Shown one piece after another: positions 15,478-22,366 of a stretch of 23,255 nucleotides of DNA. Each line of letters starts with the position of its first letter. Positions within the stretch are counted from its first letter, which is position 1. A program made the position numbers and the translations under genes. This DNA comes from an uncultured Rhodoplanes sp. (GTDB lineage Bacteria > Pseudomonadota > Alphaproteobacteria > Rhizobiales > Xanthobacteraceae): assembly GCA_936924235.1 (NCBI GenBank), contig CAKZHN010000298.1:1-23255 (forward strand). The letters are read 5' to 3'. The notes under the pieces are model-generated. The model was not told where the DNA came from, made no database searches, and saw only the letters and a list, made by a program, of their open reading frames with translations.

Positions 15478-16167
15478 GTGGCAGAAAACCAAGCTCAAAA
15501 TCAAAGCGGTAACGAGGTGCGGCTGTATCTCAGCCCTGCCGAATTCATCGACAGCGATCATCCGAGCATCCGTGCCAAGGCCTCCGAAGTGACCCGTGGC
15601 GTGACCGATCCGGCCGCCAAGGCGCACATGCTGCACGACCTCGTGCGCGACGGCATCAAGTACGATCCCTACATCGACTACAACGATCCCGAGACCTACC
15701 GGGCGTCGAGTGTGCTGGCCAAGGGTCACAGCTACTGCGTCGGCAAGGCGTCGCTCTATGCGGCGCTGTGCCGCGCGGCGGGGCTGCCGGCGCGGCTCGG
15801 CTTGGCCGACGTGAAGAACCATCTTGCCACGCCGCGGCTGATCGAAATGGTCGGCACCGACGTGTTCGGCTATCACGGCTATGTCGAAGTGATGCCGAAG
15901 GACGCCTGGGTGAAGGCGACGCCGACCTTCAACGCCACGCTGTGCCAGAAACTCGGCGTGCCGACGCTGGATTTTTCCGGAGAGAGCGACGCGCTGCTGC
16001 AGCCGTTCGACACGGCCGGCCGCGCATTCATGACCTACATCACGCAGCACGGCACGTTCTTCGACGTGCCGGTGAAATACCTGATCGCGGAGATGCGGCG
16101 GCTTTATCCGAAGCTGGCGGTGCCCGGCGGGTTGCGCGGGGACATGGAAAAGGAAGCGCGCCGCTAG
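15478..16167 (+). CDS. Transglutaminase-like cysteine protease-fold protein
   Basis: Transglutaminase-like superfamily (COG1305-type) protein of 229 residues. The nucleophile region is GHSYCVGKASLYAALCRAAGLPAR with Cys87; His133 lies in GYHGYVEV. The position of the usual catalytic Asp (W-x-x-x-D-P-T) reads WVKATPTFN, with Thr in its place; the same reading is, to my recollection, common in this subgroup. No signal peptide is evident, so it is probably cytosolic, acting as a peptidase or amidase rather than a cross-linker. The GTG at 15478 is preceded closely by AAGGA; a GTG at 15445 would add eleven residues and has no ribosome binding site. Divergent from the gene at 15394; convergent with the small ORF that begins one base after its stop. 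Confidence 0.85.
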   Translation: MAENQAQNQSGNEVRLYLSPAEFIDSDHPSIRAKASEVTRGVTDPAAKAHMLHDLVRDGIKYDPYIDYNDPETYRASSVLAKGHSYCVGKASLYAALCRAAGLPARLGLADVKNHLATPRLIEMVGTDVFGYHGYVEVMPKDAWVKATPTFNATLCQKLGVPTLDFSGESDALLQPFDTAGRAFMTYITQHGTFFDVPVKYLIAEMRRLYPKLAVPGGLRGDMEKEARR

Positions 16168-16168
16168 T

Positions 16169-16366
16169 TCAGACGAACTTGTCGACCACCTGGCCGACGC
16201 CATCCGGCTTCGCGCCGTGATCGGACGACGGCGGAGGCGGCGGATTGTTCTCGGGCGCCGCATTGTCCTGCGGCGGCGGAGTGGGGTTCTGGTTGTCCCA
16301 GGCCGTGCCGCTGCGCGGCATGATCTGCTGGATACCGATGCTTCCGTCGGTGGCTGATGCGCTCAT
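16169..16366 (-). CDS. Small Pro/Asn-rich hypothetical protein
   Basis: A 65-residue reading frame: an N-terminal part (MSASATDGSIGIQQIMPRSG), a low-complexity centre rich in Pro, Asn and Gln with runs of five prolines, and a C-terminus GVGQVVDKFV that looks ordered. No signal peptide and no Shine-Dalgarno are visible. Its codon use is like its neighbours, and no better frame covers the stretch, but low-complexity GC-rich sequence can stay open by chance. Homologues in related genomes would settle it. It sits between the transglutaminase (its stop one base from this one) and the patatin gene. Confidence 0.5.
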   Translation of the reverse strand: MSASATDGSIGIQQIMPRSGTAWDNQNPTPPPQDNAAPENNPPPPPSSDHGAKPDGVGQVVDKFV

Positions 16367-16444
16367 GCGGCAAATTTACGCGTTCAGGTGCGAACGCATC
16401 GTGCGCAAAGCGACGCTCATTTGATTCAAATGCCGCGCGCCGGG

Positions 16445-17269
16445 TTAAGGATCGAGCAACCGTGAGAGCTTCGCCTTCACCTCGTCCTTGACGTGCTCGG
16501 CGGCGCGAAAGATTGCGCTGGCCTGCATGAATCCCAGCGCCCGGAACGAGCCGACATTGGGCTGCAGGAACAGATCGGGCGCGCCGTGGCGCAGCTTCTC
16601 GCTGATGATCGAATAGGTCATCACGCTCACCGTCGCATAGAGACATTCCAGCGCGTTCGGCACGTCGCGCTCGGCGTCGCTGACCGGGCCGGAAATCTCC
16701 ACCGCCATGATGACGTCGGCGCGGCCGCGCAGGTTCTCGAACGGCAGTGGATTGGTGGCGCCGCCGTCGACCAGGATCTGGCCGTCGTGCAGCACCGGCC
16801 GCATGATGGTCGGCAGCGCGATCGAGGCCGCCAGCGCGCGGCGCAAGGAGCCTTCGGTGAACACCACCTCGGCGCGGCGGTAGAGATCGGACGCCACCAC
16901 GGTGAGCGGGATTTCCAGCCCGGAAAACTCCTCGGGCAGGATGTCCGGCAGGAACTGCTCGCAGAGCAATTCCGCGTCGAGCCGGGTGGCGTCGCCGAGC
17001 CCGCCGCCGAAGATGTCGCGGAGCTTGCCGGCGCGGGCCCGCATCATCCGGCGCATCACGTCGGCGCGGTTGTGAGCGAGCTGAATGGCGTAGCGCCGCA
17101 TGTCGCGGCCGGACATGCCGGACGCATAGCCCGCCCCGATGATGGCGCCGATCGAGGTGCCGGAAATCGCCACGGGCTTCACGCCCATCTCGTCGAGCGC
17201 CTCGGTGACGACGATATGGGCGAGGCCGCGCGCGCCGCCGCCGCCGAGCGCGAGGGCAAAGCTTTTCAT
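16445..17269 (-). CDS. Patatin-like phospholipase, RssA family
   Basis: Serine lipid acyl hydrolase with a Ser-Asp dyad, 274 residues. From the ATG at 17269 the protein opens with the oxyanion loop GGGGARGLAH (9-18), followed by the nucleophile elbow GTSIG (37-41, Ser39), ASIALPTIMRPV, and the catalytic VDGGATNPLP (Asp168). This matches bacterial RssA/YchK-type patatins, which lack the plant N-terminal domain and have no signal peptide. Substrate is unknown; membrane phospholipids are likely by family. The start overlaps the stop of the upstream kinase-like gene by four bases (ATGA), indicating translational coupling, a pairing that hints at a shared acyl-lipid or acyl-CoA pathway. Confidence 0.92.
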   Translation of the reverse strand: MKSFALALGGGGARGLAHIVVTEALDEMGVKPVAISGTSIGAIIGAGYASGMSGRDMRRYAIQLAHNRADVMRRMMRARAGKLRDIFGGGLGDATRLDAELLCEQFLPDILPEEFSGLEIPLTVVASDLYRRAEVVFTEGSLRRALAASIALPTIMRPVLHDGQILVDGGATNPLPFENLRGRADVIMAVEISGPVSDAERDVPNALECLYATVSVMTYSIISEKLRHGAPDLFLQPNVGSFRALGFMQASAIFRAAEHVKDEVKAKLSRLLDP

Positions 17270-18351
17270 TTCGCACCGGCCTCGCGGGCGAAGCGCCAGG
17301 CGGTCGCAGCCAGCGGCCGCACCATCTGGCCCTTGGCGGCGGCGTGCTCGTTGGTGGCGGTGCCGTCGCGGACCCGGCCGGCGATGCCCTGCAGGATCGC
17401 AGCGATCCGGAAGAAGTTGTAGGCGAGATAGGCCGCCAGATGCGGCCGCGGGTCCAGGCCGGTATGCTGGCGGTACATCTCGACGTATTCGGCCATCGCC
17501 GGGATGCCGAGCGCCGCGAGATCGTGGCCCACGAGCGAGCCGGTGCCGGCGCCGGTGTCCTCCTGCGGCATGTGCCACTGCATCAGATGGTAGGTGAAGT
17601 CGGCGAGCGGATCGCCCACGGTGGAGAGCTCCCAGTCGAGCACCGCGAGCACCTTGGGCTCGCTCGCGTGCAGGATCACGTTGTCGAGCCGGTAGTCGCC
17701 ATGCACCAGCCGCGGCGGCCCGGCCGGCGGGATTTGCGCCGGCAGCCATTCGATCAGCCGCTCCATCTCGTCGATCTTCTGCGTCTCCGAGGCGCGATAT
17801 TGCTTCGACCAGCGGTCGACCTGGCGGGCGACGTAGTTCTCGCCGCGGCCAAAATCGCCGAGGCCGATGGCGGCAGGATCGAACGAGTGCAGCCGCGCCA
17901 TCGCGCCGTTCATCGACGCATAGACCACGGCACGCTCGGCCGGGTTGGAGCCCGGCATCTCGGGATTCCAGAACACCCGGCCGGGAACGAAGCCCATCAC
18001 GTAGAAGGCCGTGCCGGTGACGCTCTCGTCGGCGCAATAGATCACCGGCTCGGCGACCGGGAAGCCCTGCCTGGCGAGCGCCGTGATGATGCGGAATTCG
18101 CGGTCGACCGCGTGGGCCGACGGCAGCAGCTTGCCCGGCGGCTTTCGCCGCAGCACGTATTGCCGGTTGGGCGTGTCGAGCCGGTAGGTCGGGTTCGACT
18201 GCCCGCCCTTGAACTGGCTCACTGTCAAAGGCCCGGCAAAGCCCTTCACCTCGCGCGCCAGATACGCCTCGAGCCGCGCCGGATCGAAACGCAGCGGCTC
18301 GGCCACGTCCTTGGTCCCGGTGAATGCAACCTGGCGGTCGATCTTCTGCAT
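17266..18351 (-). CDS. Aminoglycoside-phosphotransferase-fold kinase, ACAD10/11-like
   Basis: APH-family small-molecule kinase of the subgroup found next to or fused to acyl-CoA dehydrogenases (ACAD10/11-like), which in eukaryotes phosphorylate 4-hydroxyacyl-CoAs. Visible: SQFKGGQSNPTYRL (45-58, glycine-rich nucleotide loop), YVLRRKPPGKLL (65-76, the Lys/Arg region), VHGDYRLDNVIL (216-227, catalytic Asp219 and Asn224), and LDWELSTVGDPLAD (238-251, metal-binding Asp239). At 361 residues the length is standard. No signal peptide. It overlaps the downstream patatin by four bases. No acyl-CoA dehydrogenase gene is in the window, so the acyl substrate is an inference from the family. It shares an 84-bp divergent upstream region with the NTF2-like gene. 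Confidence 0.88.
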   Translation of the reverse strand: MQKIDRQVAFTGTKDVAEPLRFDPARLEAYLAREVKGFAGPLTVSQFKGGQSNPTYRLDTPNRQYVLRRKPPGKLLPSAHAVDREFRIITALARQGFPVAEPVIYCADESVTGTAFYVMGFVPGRVFWNPEMPGSNPAERAVVYASMNGAMARLHSFDPAAIGLGDFGRGENYVARQVDRWSKQYRASETQKIDEMERLIEWLPAQIPPAGPPRLVHGDYRLDNVILHASEPKVLAVLDWELSTVGDPLADFTYHLMQWHMPQEDTGAGTGSLVGHDLAALGIPAMAEYVEMYRQHTGLDPRPHLAAYLAYNFFRIAAILQGIAGRVRDGTATNEHAAAKGQMVRPLAATAWRFAREAGAK

Positions 18352-18383
18352 GGCGGCAACGTAGCATCGCGCATAGCCCAGCG

Positions 18384-18408
18384 TTAAGCTTGGGCGCGCA
18401 TTAAGCTT
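18384..18408. promoter_or_regulatory. Two copies of TTAAGCTT in a divergent upstream region
   Basis: The palindromic octamer TTAAGCTT occurs at 18384-18391 and 18401-18408, 17 bp apart, in the 84 bp between the kinase start (minus strand) and the NTF2-like start (plus strand). Such a repeat is unexpected in GC-rich DNA. It could be an operator or part of a promoter; no regulator is recognisable, so this is a positional guess. Confidence 0.25.
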
Positions 18409-18425
18409 CGACGGTTCTGGTCAAC

Positions 18426-18430
18426 GAGGA
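18426..18430 (+). promoter_or_regulatory. Ribosome binding site deciding the start at 18436
   Basis: GAGGA lies five bases before the ATG at 18436. For the earlier in-frame ATG at 18430 the same motif would run into the start codon, so the later start is preferred. Confidence 0.6.
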
Positions 18431-18435
18431 TGGCA

Positions 18436-18894
18436 ATGAAGCGACTGCCCGTGGCTGAGGAAGACAAGCGTTCGGTCGGAGAATGGTACGCCCGTTGGGA
18501 CAAATTCGTGGCAGACGTCGACTTCAAGCCGGTGCGCGAGATGTTCGCCGAGGACGTGGTGGCGTTCGGCTCCAAGACCGAGATGATGCGCTCGCAGGAG
18601 CAGCTCGAACGCGAGCAATGGCGCCACGTCTGGCCGTCGATCGAGGACTACCGCTATGACCTGTCGACGCTGGAGGTCATCACCTCGCCGGACCGGCTGA
18701 TGGCGATGGGCGCGGTGCTGTTCCGCTCCACCGGCATCCATCCGGACGGCTCGAAATTCGTCCGCAACGGCCGTTCGACCTGCACGTTCATGCGCAGCGC
18801 CATCGGCGCGCCGTGGGTCTGCACGCATTCGCACCTGTCGGTGACGCCCGGCACGCCGTACACGTCCCACGGCAAGCGAACGCCGAAGTCGTGA
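18436..18894 (+). CDS. NTF2/SnoaL-like protein
   Basis: A 152-residue cone-shaped-fold candidate. Features consistent with SnoaL/NTF2 proteins: an N-terminal amphipathic helix with a W-x-x-W pair (EWYARWDKFV), FAEDVVAFGSK about residue 38, a helix with WRHVWPSIEDY, then beta strands DLSTLEVITSPDRLMAMGAVLFRST and a final strand WVCTHSHLSVTPG. Such proteins act as ketosteroid-isomerase-like enzymes or ligand-binding domains; the function is not deducible here. An in-frame ATG at 18430 is a weaker start. It is followed by an inverted pair of repeats and then by the ThDP enzyme; co-transcription through those repeats is doubtful. Confidence 0.8.
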   Translation: MKRLPVAEEDKRSVGEWYARWDKFVADVDFKPVREMFAEDVVAFGSKTEMMRSQEQLEREQWRHVWPSIEDYRYDLSTLEVITSPDRLMAMGAVLFRSTGIHPDGSKFVRNGRSTCTFMRSAIGAPWVCTHSHLSVTPGTPYTSHGKRTPKS

Positions 18895-18925
18895 GGAAGT
18901 GTGTGGCACGCCTTTCGGCACTTGC

Positions 18926-19050
18926 TCCGCCGTCATGGCCGGGCTTGACCCGGCCATCCATACGACGCCACGGCAAAGAACAATCTTACGATTTGAGTTT
19001 CGTTGCACGTGCTCATGGACCCCCGGGTCAAGCCGGGGGGTGACGGCGGA
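18926..19050. repeat. Inverted pair of small palindromic repeats (BIME-like)
   Basis: Left copy: TCCGCCGTCA, then ATGGCCGGG (18935-18943), loop CTTGA, CCCGGCCAT (18949-18957). Right copy, on the opposite strand: CCCCCGG (19020-19026), loop GTCAAG, CCGGGGG (19033-19039), then TGACGGCGGA (19041-19050), the reverse complement of the left copy's opening. The two copies enclose an A/T-richer spacer of about 60 bp. Arrangement as an inverted pair is typical of mosaic intergenic palindromic elements. Confidence 0.8.
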
Positions 19051-19090
19051 GTGTGTGGTAGCGTCCAAAGTACATAACTAGAAATAACTT

Positions 19091-19095
19091 GGGAG
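19091..19095 (+). promoter_or_regulatory. Ribosome binding site for the ThDP enzyme
   Basis: GGGAG lies seven bases before the GTG at 19103, selecting that GTG over the ATG at 19112 (start-to-motif distance 16). Confidence 0.65.
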
Positions 19096-19102
19096 ATGCC
19101 CC

Positions 19103-20779
19103 GTGCCCGTGATGTCCGGAAAGCGCGCGTTCCTCGACCTGCTCAAGCAGGAGGGTGTCGGCATCGTGTTCGGCAATCCCGGCACGACCGAATTGCCGCT
19201 GATGGACGCCTTCGCGGTCGAGAACGACATCCGCTACATCCTGGGCCTCCAGGAGGCCGCGCTGATGGCGATGGCCGACGGCTACGCCCAGGCCTCCGGC
19301 AAGCTCACGGTGCTGAACCTGCATGTCGCGCCGGGCCTCGGCAACGCCATGGGCATGCTCTACGACGCGCAGATGGCGGGCTCGCCGATCCTGGTCACGG
19401 CCGGCCAGCAGGACACCGAATATCTGGTCGAGGAACCGATTCTCTCGGCCGACCTCACGTCGCTCGCCAAGCCCTTCGTGAAATTCGCCGCGCAGGTCGA
19501 GCGGCTGAAGGACCTGCCCGTGCTGGTGCATCGCGCAGCGAAGACTGCGCTGGCGCCGCCGACCGGACCGGTGTTCCTGTCGCTGCCCGGCGACATCCTG
19601 AAGAACGACGGCGATATCGAGCTGCTGGAGCCCACGCGGGTTGCGCCGAGGGTGCGCGGCGATCTCGACGCGGTCAGCGCCGCGGCCGAGCTGCTGGCCA
19701 AAGCCGAGCGCCCGGTGATCATCGCCGGTGACGCGGTGGCGCAGAGCCGCGGCCACAAGGAGCTCGCCGCGCTCGCCGAAGCGATCGGTGCGCCGGTCTA
19801 CACCGAGTTCGTGCCGAACACCGCGTCGTTCCCCTCCTCGCATCCGCTCTATCGCGGCTCGATGACCCGCTCGCAGCAGGGCGTGCGCGAGGTGCTCGAC
19901 AATCACGACCTCTTGTTCTCGGTCGGCGGCGACCTGTTCACATGGTCGCTGCCGTCGAAGATCAAGCCGATCCCGGCCGGCATGCCGCTCATCCACCTGG
20001 ACACGGACCCCTGGCAGATCGGCAAGAGCTATCCGGCGCAGGTCGGCATCTTCGGCGATCCCAAGGCGACCTTGCCCGACATCACCGCGGCCGTGCAGGC
20101 GCGCATGACCGCGGCCGGCAAGGGCGCGGCGGCGGCGCGGCTCAAGTCAGCGACCGAAGCCATCAAGGCCGAGCGCGAGGCATTCCGCGCCAAGGCCAAG
20201 GCGCTGGCCGGCAAGACCCCCGTACAACCGCTGGCGCTGCTCGAAGCTATCGGCGCGATGCTGCCGAAGGACGCGGTGGTGATCGAGGAGGTGCTGTCGT
20301 CGGCGCCCGGCGCGCGCTCGCTGATCAACAGCGACGACGAGCAGAGCTTCTTTGCGCTGCGCGGCGGCGGCATCGGCTGGGGCCTGCCGGCCGCGATCGG
20401 CGCCAAGCTGGCGCAGCCCGACCGGGCGGTGGTCGCACTCGTGGGTGACGGCAGCGCCATGTACACCATGCAGGCGCTGTGGACCGCGGCGCATTACCGG
20501 CTGCCGGTGGTCTGGGTGATCTTCAACAACACCAGCTACCGCATCCTCAAGCAGCGGCTGGTCGCGATGCGCGGCCTCGCCGAGCAGGCCGACAACTTCG
20601 TGGGGATGGAATTGACCGATCCGGCGATCGACTTCGTCGGCCTCGCGCGCTCGCTCGGCATTGCCGGCGCGCGCGCCAGGACCGTGAAGGACGCGACCGA
20701 CCTGATCGCCAAGGCGCTCAAGGACGGCACGCCCTTCCTGATCGACGTGGATATGGAGCGGAACTACAAGCCGATGTGA
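19103..20779 (+). CDS. Thiamine diphosphate-dependent enzyme, benzoylformate decarboxylase-like
   Basis: ThDP enzyme of the acetolactate synthase/benzoylformate decarboxylase (BFDC) group, 558 residues. Landmarks: GNPGTTELPLM (24-34), catalytic Glu51 in LGLQEAALMAMADGYAQ, LNLHVAPGLGNAMGML (His74 aligns with BFDC His70), TAGQQ, the ALPAAIG-like GWGLPAAIGAKLA, and the ThDP/Mg motif GDGSAM...FNN (Asp449, Asn475, Asn476). The BFDC active-site Ser26 position is Thr28 here, and the VIGAPVFRYHQYDPG region with His281 is replaced by SVGGDLFTWSLPSK, without a His. It therefore keeps the fold and cofactor machinery, but benzoylformate decarboxylation is not assured; another 2-keto acid or a carboligation is possible. 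GTG start chosen on GGGAG. It is convergent with the dodecin gene, ten bases apart. Confidence 0.88.
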   Translation: MPVMSGKRAFLDLLKQEGVGIVFGNPGTTELPLMDAFAVENDIRYILGLQEAALMAMADGYAQASGKLTVLNLHVAPGLGNAMGMLYDAQMAGSPILVTAGQQDTEYLVEEPILSADLTSLAKPFVKFAAQVERLKDLPVLVHRAAKTALAPPTGPVFLSLPGDILKNDGDIELLEPTRVAPRVRGDLDAVSAAAELLAKAERPVIIAGDAVAQSRGHKELAALAEAIGAPVYTEFVPNTASFPSSHPLYRGSMTRSQQGVREVLDNHDLLFSVGGDLFTWSLPSKIKPIPAGMPLIHLDTDPWQIGKSYPAQVGIFGDPKATLPDITAAVQARMTAAGKGAAAARLKSATEAIKAEREAFRAKAKALAGKTPVQPLALLEAIGAMLPKDAVVIEEVLSSAPGARSLINSDDEQSFFALRGGGIGWGLPAAIGAKLAQPDRAVVALVGDGSAMYTMQALWTAAHYRLPVVWVIFNNTSYRILKQRLVAMRGLAEQADNFVGMELTDPAIDFVGLARSLGIAGARARTVKDATDLIAKALKDGTPFLIDVDMERNYKPM

Positions 20780-20789
20780 CGGCGCTGCG

Positions 20790-21098
20790 TCAGTTCGGAG
20801 CTTCCAGGTTGAACCCGACCTTCAGTGTCACCTGGAAGTGCTCGACCACGCCGTTTGCGATATGGCCGCTGGTGCGAACCACTTCAAACCAGCGCAGATG
20901 CCGGAGCGTCTTCTCCGCCCGAGCCACCGCCGACCGGATCGCATCGTCAATACTCTCTTCAGAAGTACCGACGATCTCGATCACGCGGTAGACATGATCC
21001 TCATGCGCCGCAACCTCAGCGTTCGCCAGCGCTGCTTTGGCAAAATCGATGGCACCGTCGCGAGTGCGGATTTTGGTGGCTGCACGTTTCAAAGGCAT
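20790..21098 (-). CDS. Dodecin family flavin-binding protein with N-terminal extension
   Basis: Dodecins form hollow 12-mers that bind and store flavins or other aromatic ligands. The C-terminal two thirds are a full dodecin: EDHVYRVIEIVGTSEESIDD (33-52), helix DAIRSAVARAEKTLR, WFEV with Trp70 (flavin-stacking Trp) and HFQVTLKVGF with Gln89 (ligand-contacting Gln). The start at 21098 is supported by a perfect GGAGG (21105-21109) six bases upstream. This gives 102 residues against about 65-75 for typical dodecins, because 32 residues precede the core: a basic start (MPLKRAATKIRTRDG) and a probable Ala-rich helix. It is the last gene of the apparent minus-strand cluster and is convergent with the ThDP gene. 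Confidence 0.9.
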   Translation of the reverse strand: MPLKRAATKIRTRDGAIDFAKAALANAEVAAHEDHVYRVIEIVGTSEESIDDAIRSAVARAEKTLRHLRWFEVVRTSGHIANGVVEHFQVTLKVGFNLEAPN

Positions 21099-21104
21099 GG
21101 CTGT

Positions 21105-21109
21105 CCTCC
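21105..21109 (-). promoter_or_regulatory. Strong Shine-Dalgarno deciding the dodecin start
   Basis: Minus-strand GGAGG, six bases before the ATG at 21098. It shows the N-terminal extension is translated and argues against both the ATG at 21137 and internal starts. Confidence 0.7.
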
Positions 21110-21189
21110 AAGCTGCTCGGAAGACAACGACCGACACGGCGAATGGTTCGGTCCGAACGTAGAAAGCCCGCTGCGGGGCCTCTAACCGC

Positions 21190-21840
21190 CTACTCGGCCG
21201 GGAAAAACTTCATATACGGCTGCGCTTCTTCCAGCACCCGCTTGAACGATGACCGCGCCTTCAGCCTGCCGAAATACGCGGTGAGGTTCGGATGCGTCGC
21301 CTCGAACGGCTGCACCTTGTTGGCGTAGAAGAGCGCCGGTGCTGCAGCGCAATCGGCCATGGTGAACTGCGGACCGATCGACCAGATCTTGGAGGCCATG
21401 TCGCGTTCGAGCATGTCATAGCTCGTGGCGAGCCGCTTGCGCGCGTGCTCGACGCCGGTCGGGTCCTTGGCATTCGCGGGCCGCAGCCGGTCGCCGACGA
21501 TCGCCTGCATCTGGTTGTGGACGTAGAGATCGTAGAAGCGGTCCTGCGCCCGCGCCGCAAGCGCAAGCTTCGGATCGGACGGCAGGAGCGGCGCCGCGGC
21601 CGGATGCTGCTGCGCCAGGTGCTCGATGATGATGCTCGATTCCGGCACGGTGAGATCGCGCTCCTCGTCGCGCAGCACCGGGAATTTCCCGATCGGCCAG
21701 AGCTTCAGCAGCGCGTTCCGCTCCGCCTCGTCCTGCAGGTTCACGCTCTTCGGCGTGAACGGCGTGCCGCTCTCATAGAGCGCCGTCACGACCTTCATGC
21801 AGTAGGACGACAGCGGATGATAGAGAAGCGTGTAGGCCAT
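21190..21840 (-). CDS. Glutathione S-transferase
   Basis: Cytosolic GST of 216 residues. The N-terminal thioredoxin-like domain (about 1-80) has YHPLSSYCMKV with Ser11/Ser12/Cys14 as candidate catalytic residues, the cis-Pro in KFPVL and the glutathione gamma-glutamyl contact motif VPESSIIIEHL (65-75). The C-terminal all-helical domain includes FTMADCAAAPALFYANKV (the N-capping box region). Subclass is uncertain; substrate unknown. The start at 21840 follows GGAG at suitable spacing. It lies in the same orientation as the VOC and SRPBCC genes upstream (31 bp after the VOC stop) and before dodecin (91 bp). Confidence 0.92.
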   Translation of the reverse strand: MAYTLLYHPLSSYCMKVVTALYESGTPFTPKSVNLQDEAERNALLKLWPIGKFPVLRDEERDLTVPESSIIIEHLAQQHPAAAPLLPSDPKLALAARAQDRFYDLYVHNQMQAIVGDRLRPANAKDPTGVEHARKRLATSYDMLERDMASKIWSIGPQFTMADCAAAPALFYANKVQPFEATHPNLTAYFGRLKARSSFKRVLEEAQPYMKFFPAE

Positions 21841-21871
21841 GTGCCGACTCCACGATACTGAATGCGATCGC

Positions 21872-22330
21872 TCAGGCGCCCTGATAGGCGCGATCGAGCG
21901 CCGCGATGTCGATCTTGACCATCTGCATCATCGCCTGCATGACGCGCTGTGACTTCGCCTTGTCCTTGTCGCGGAGATAGCGGGGCAGCGCCGAGGGGAT
22001 CACCTGCCAGTGCACGCCGAACTTGTCCTTCAGCCAGCCGCAGCGCATCGGCGCGCCGCCGTCGACAAGCTTGTCCCACAAGTGGTCCACCTCGTCCTGG
22101 GTCTCGCAGTTGACATAGAACGACACCGCGGCAGTGAATTCGGCCTTCGGGCCGGTGTTGAGCAGGATGAAGCGCTCGCCGTCGAGCTCCACCGTGGCGC
22201 TGAACAGCGGTCCGTTGTCGCCGGCCCGGGAGACGTCGACGATCTTCGCGTTCTTGAACGCCGAGGTGTAGAAATTCATCGCCTCCTCGGCGCGGCCGTC
22301 GATCAGCAGGAACGGTGTGATCTTTTGCAT
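21872..22330 (-). CDS. VOC family protein, PhnB/3-demethylubiquinone methyltransferase-like
   Basis: Glyoxalase/vicinal-oxygen-chelate fold protein of the PhnB type (PF06983-like), 152 residues. The pattern MQKITPFLLIDGRAEEAMNFYTSAF, FSATVELDGERFILLNTGP, SFYVNCETQDEVDHLWDKLVDGG and GWLKDKFGVHWQVIP is characteristic. The usual metal ligands of true glyoxalases are not obvious, so a binding or resistance role is as likely as catalysis. The ATG at 22330 has GGAG seven bases upstream and is preferred to the ATG at 22366, which falls in the neighbour's stop region. It lies 36 bp after the upstream SRPBCC gene. Confidence 0.9.
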   Translation of the reverse strand: MQKITPFLLIDGRAEEAMNFYTSAFKNAKIVDVSRAGDNGPLFSATVELDGERFILLNTGPKAEFTAAVSFYVNCETQDEVDHLWDKLVDGGAPMRCGWLKDKFGVHWQVIPSALPRYLRDKDKAKSQRVMQAMMQMVKIDIAALDRAYQGA

Positions 22331-22366
22331 CTTGCTACTCCACGCGTATTCGGTTGAGACCGGCAA

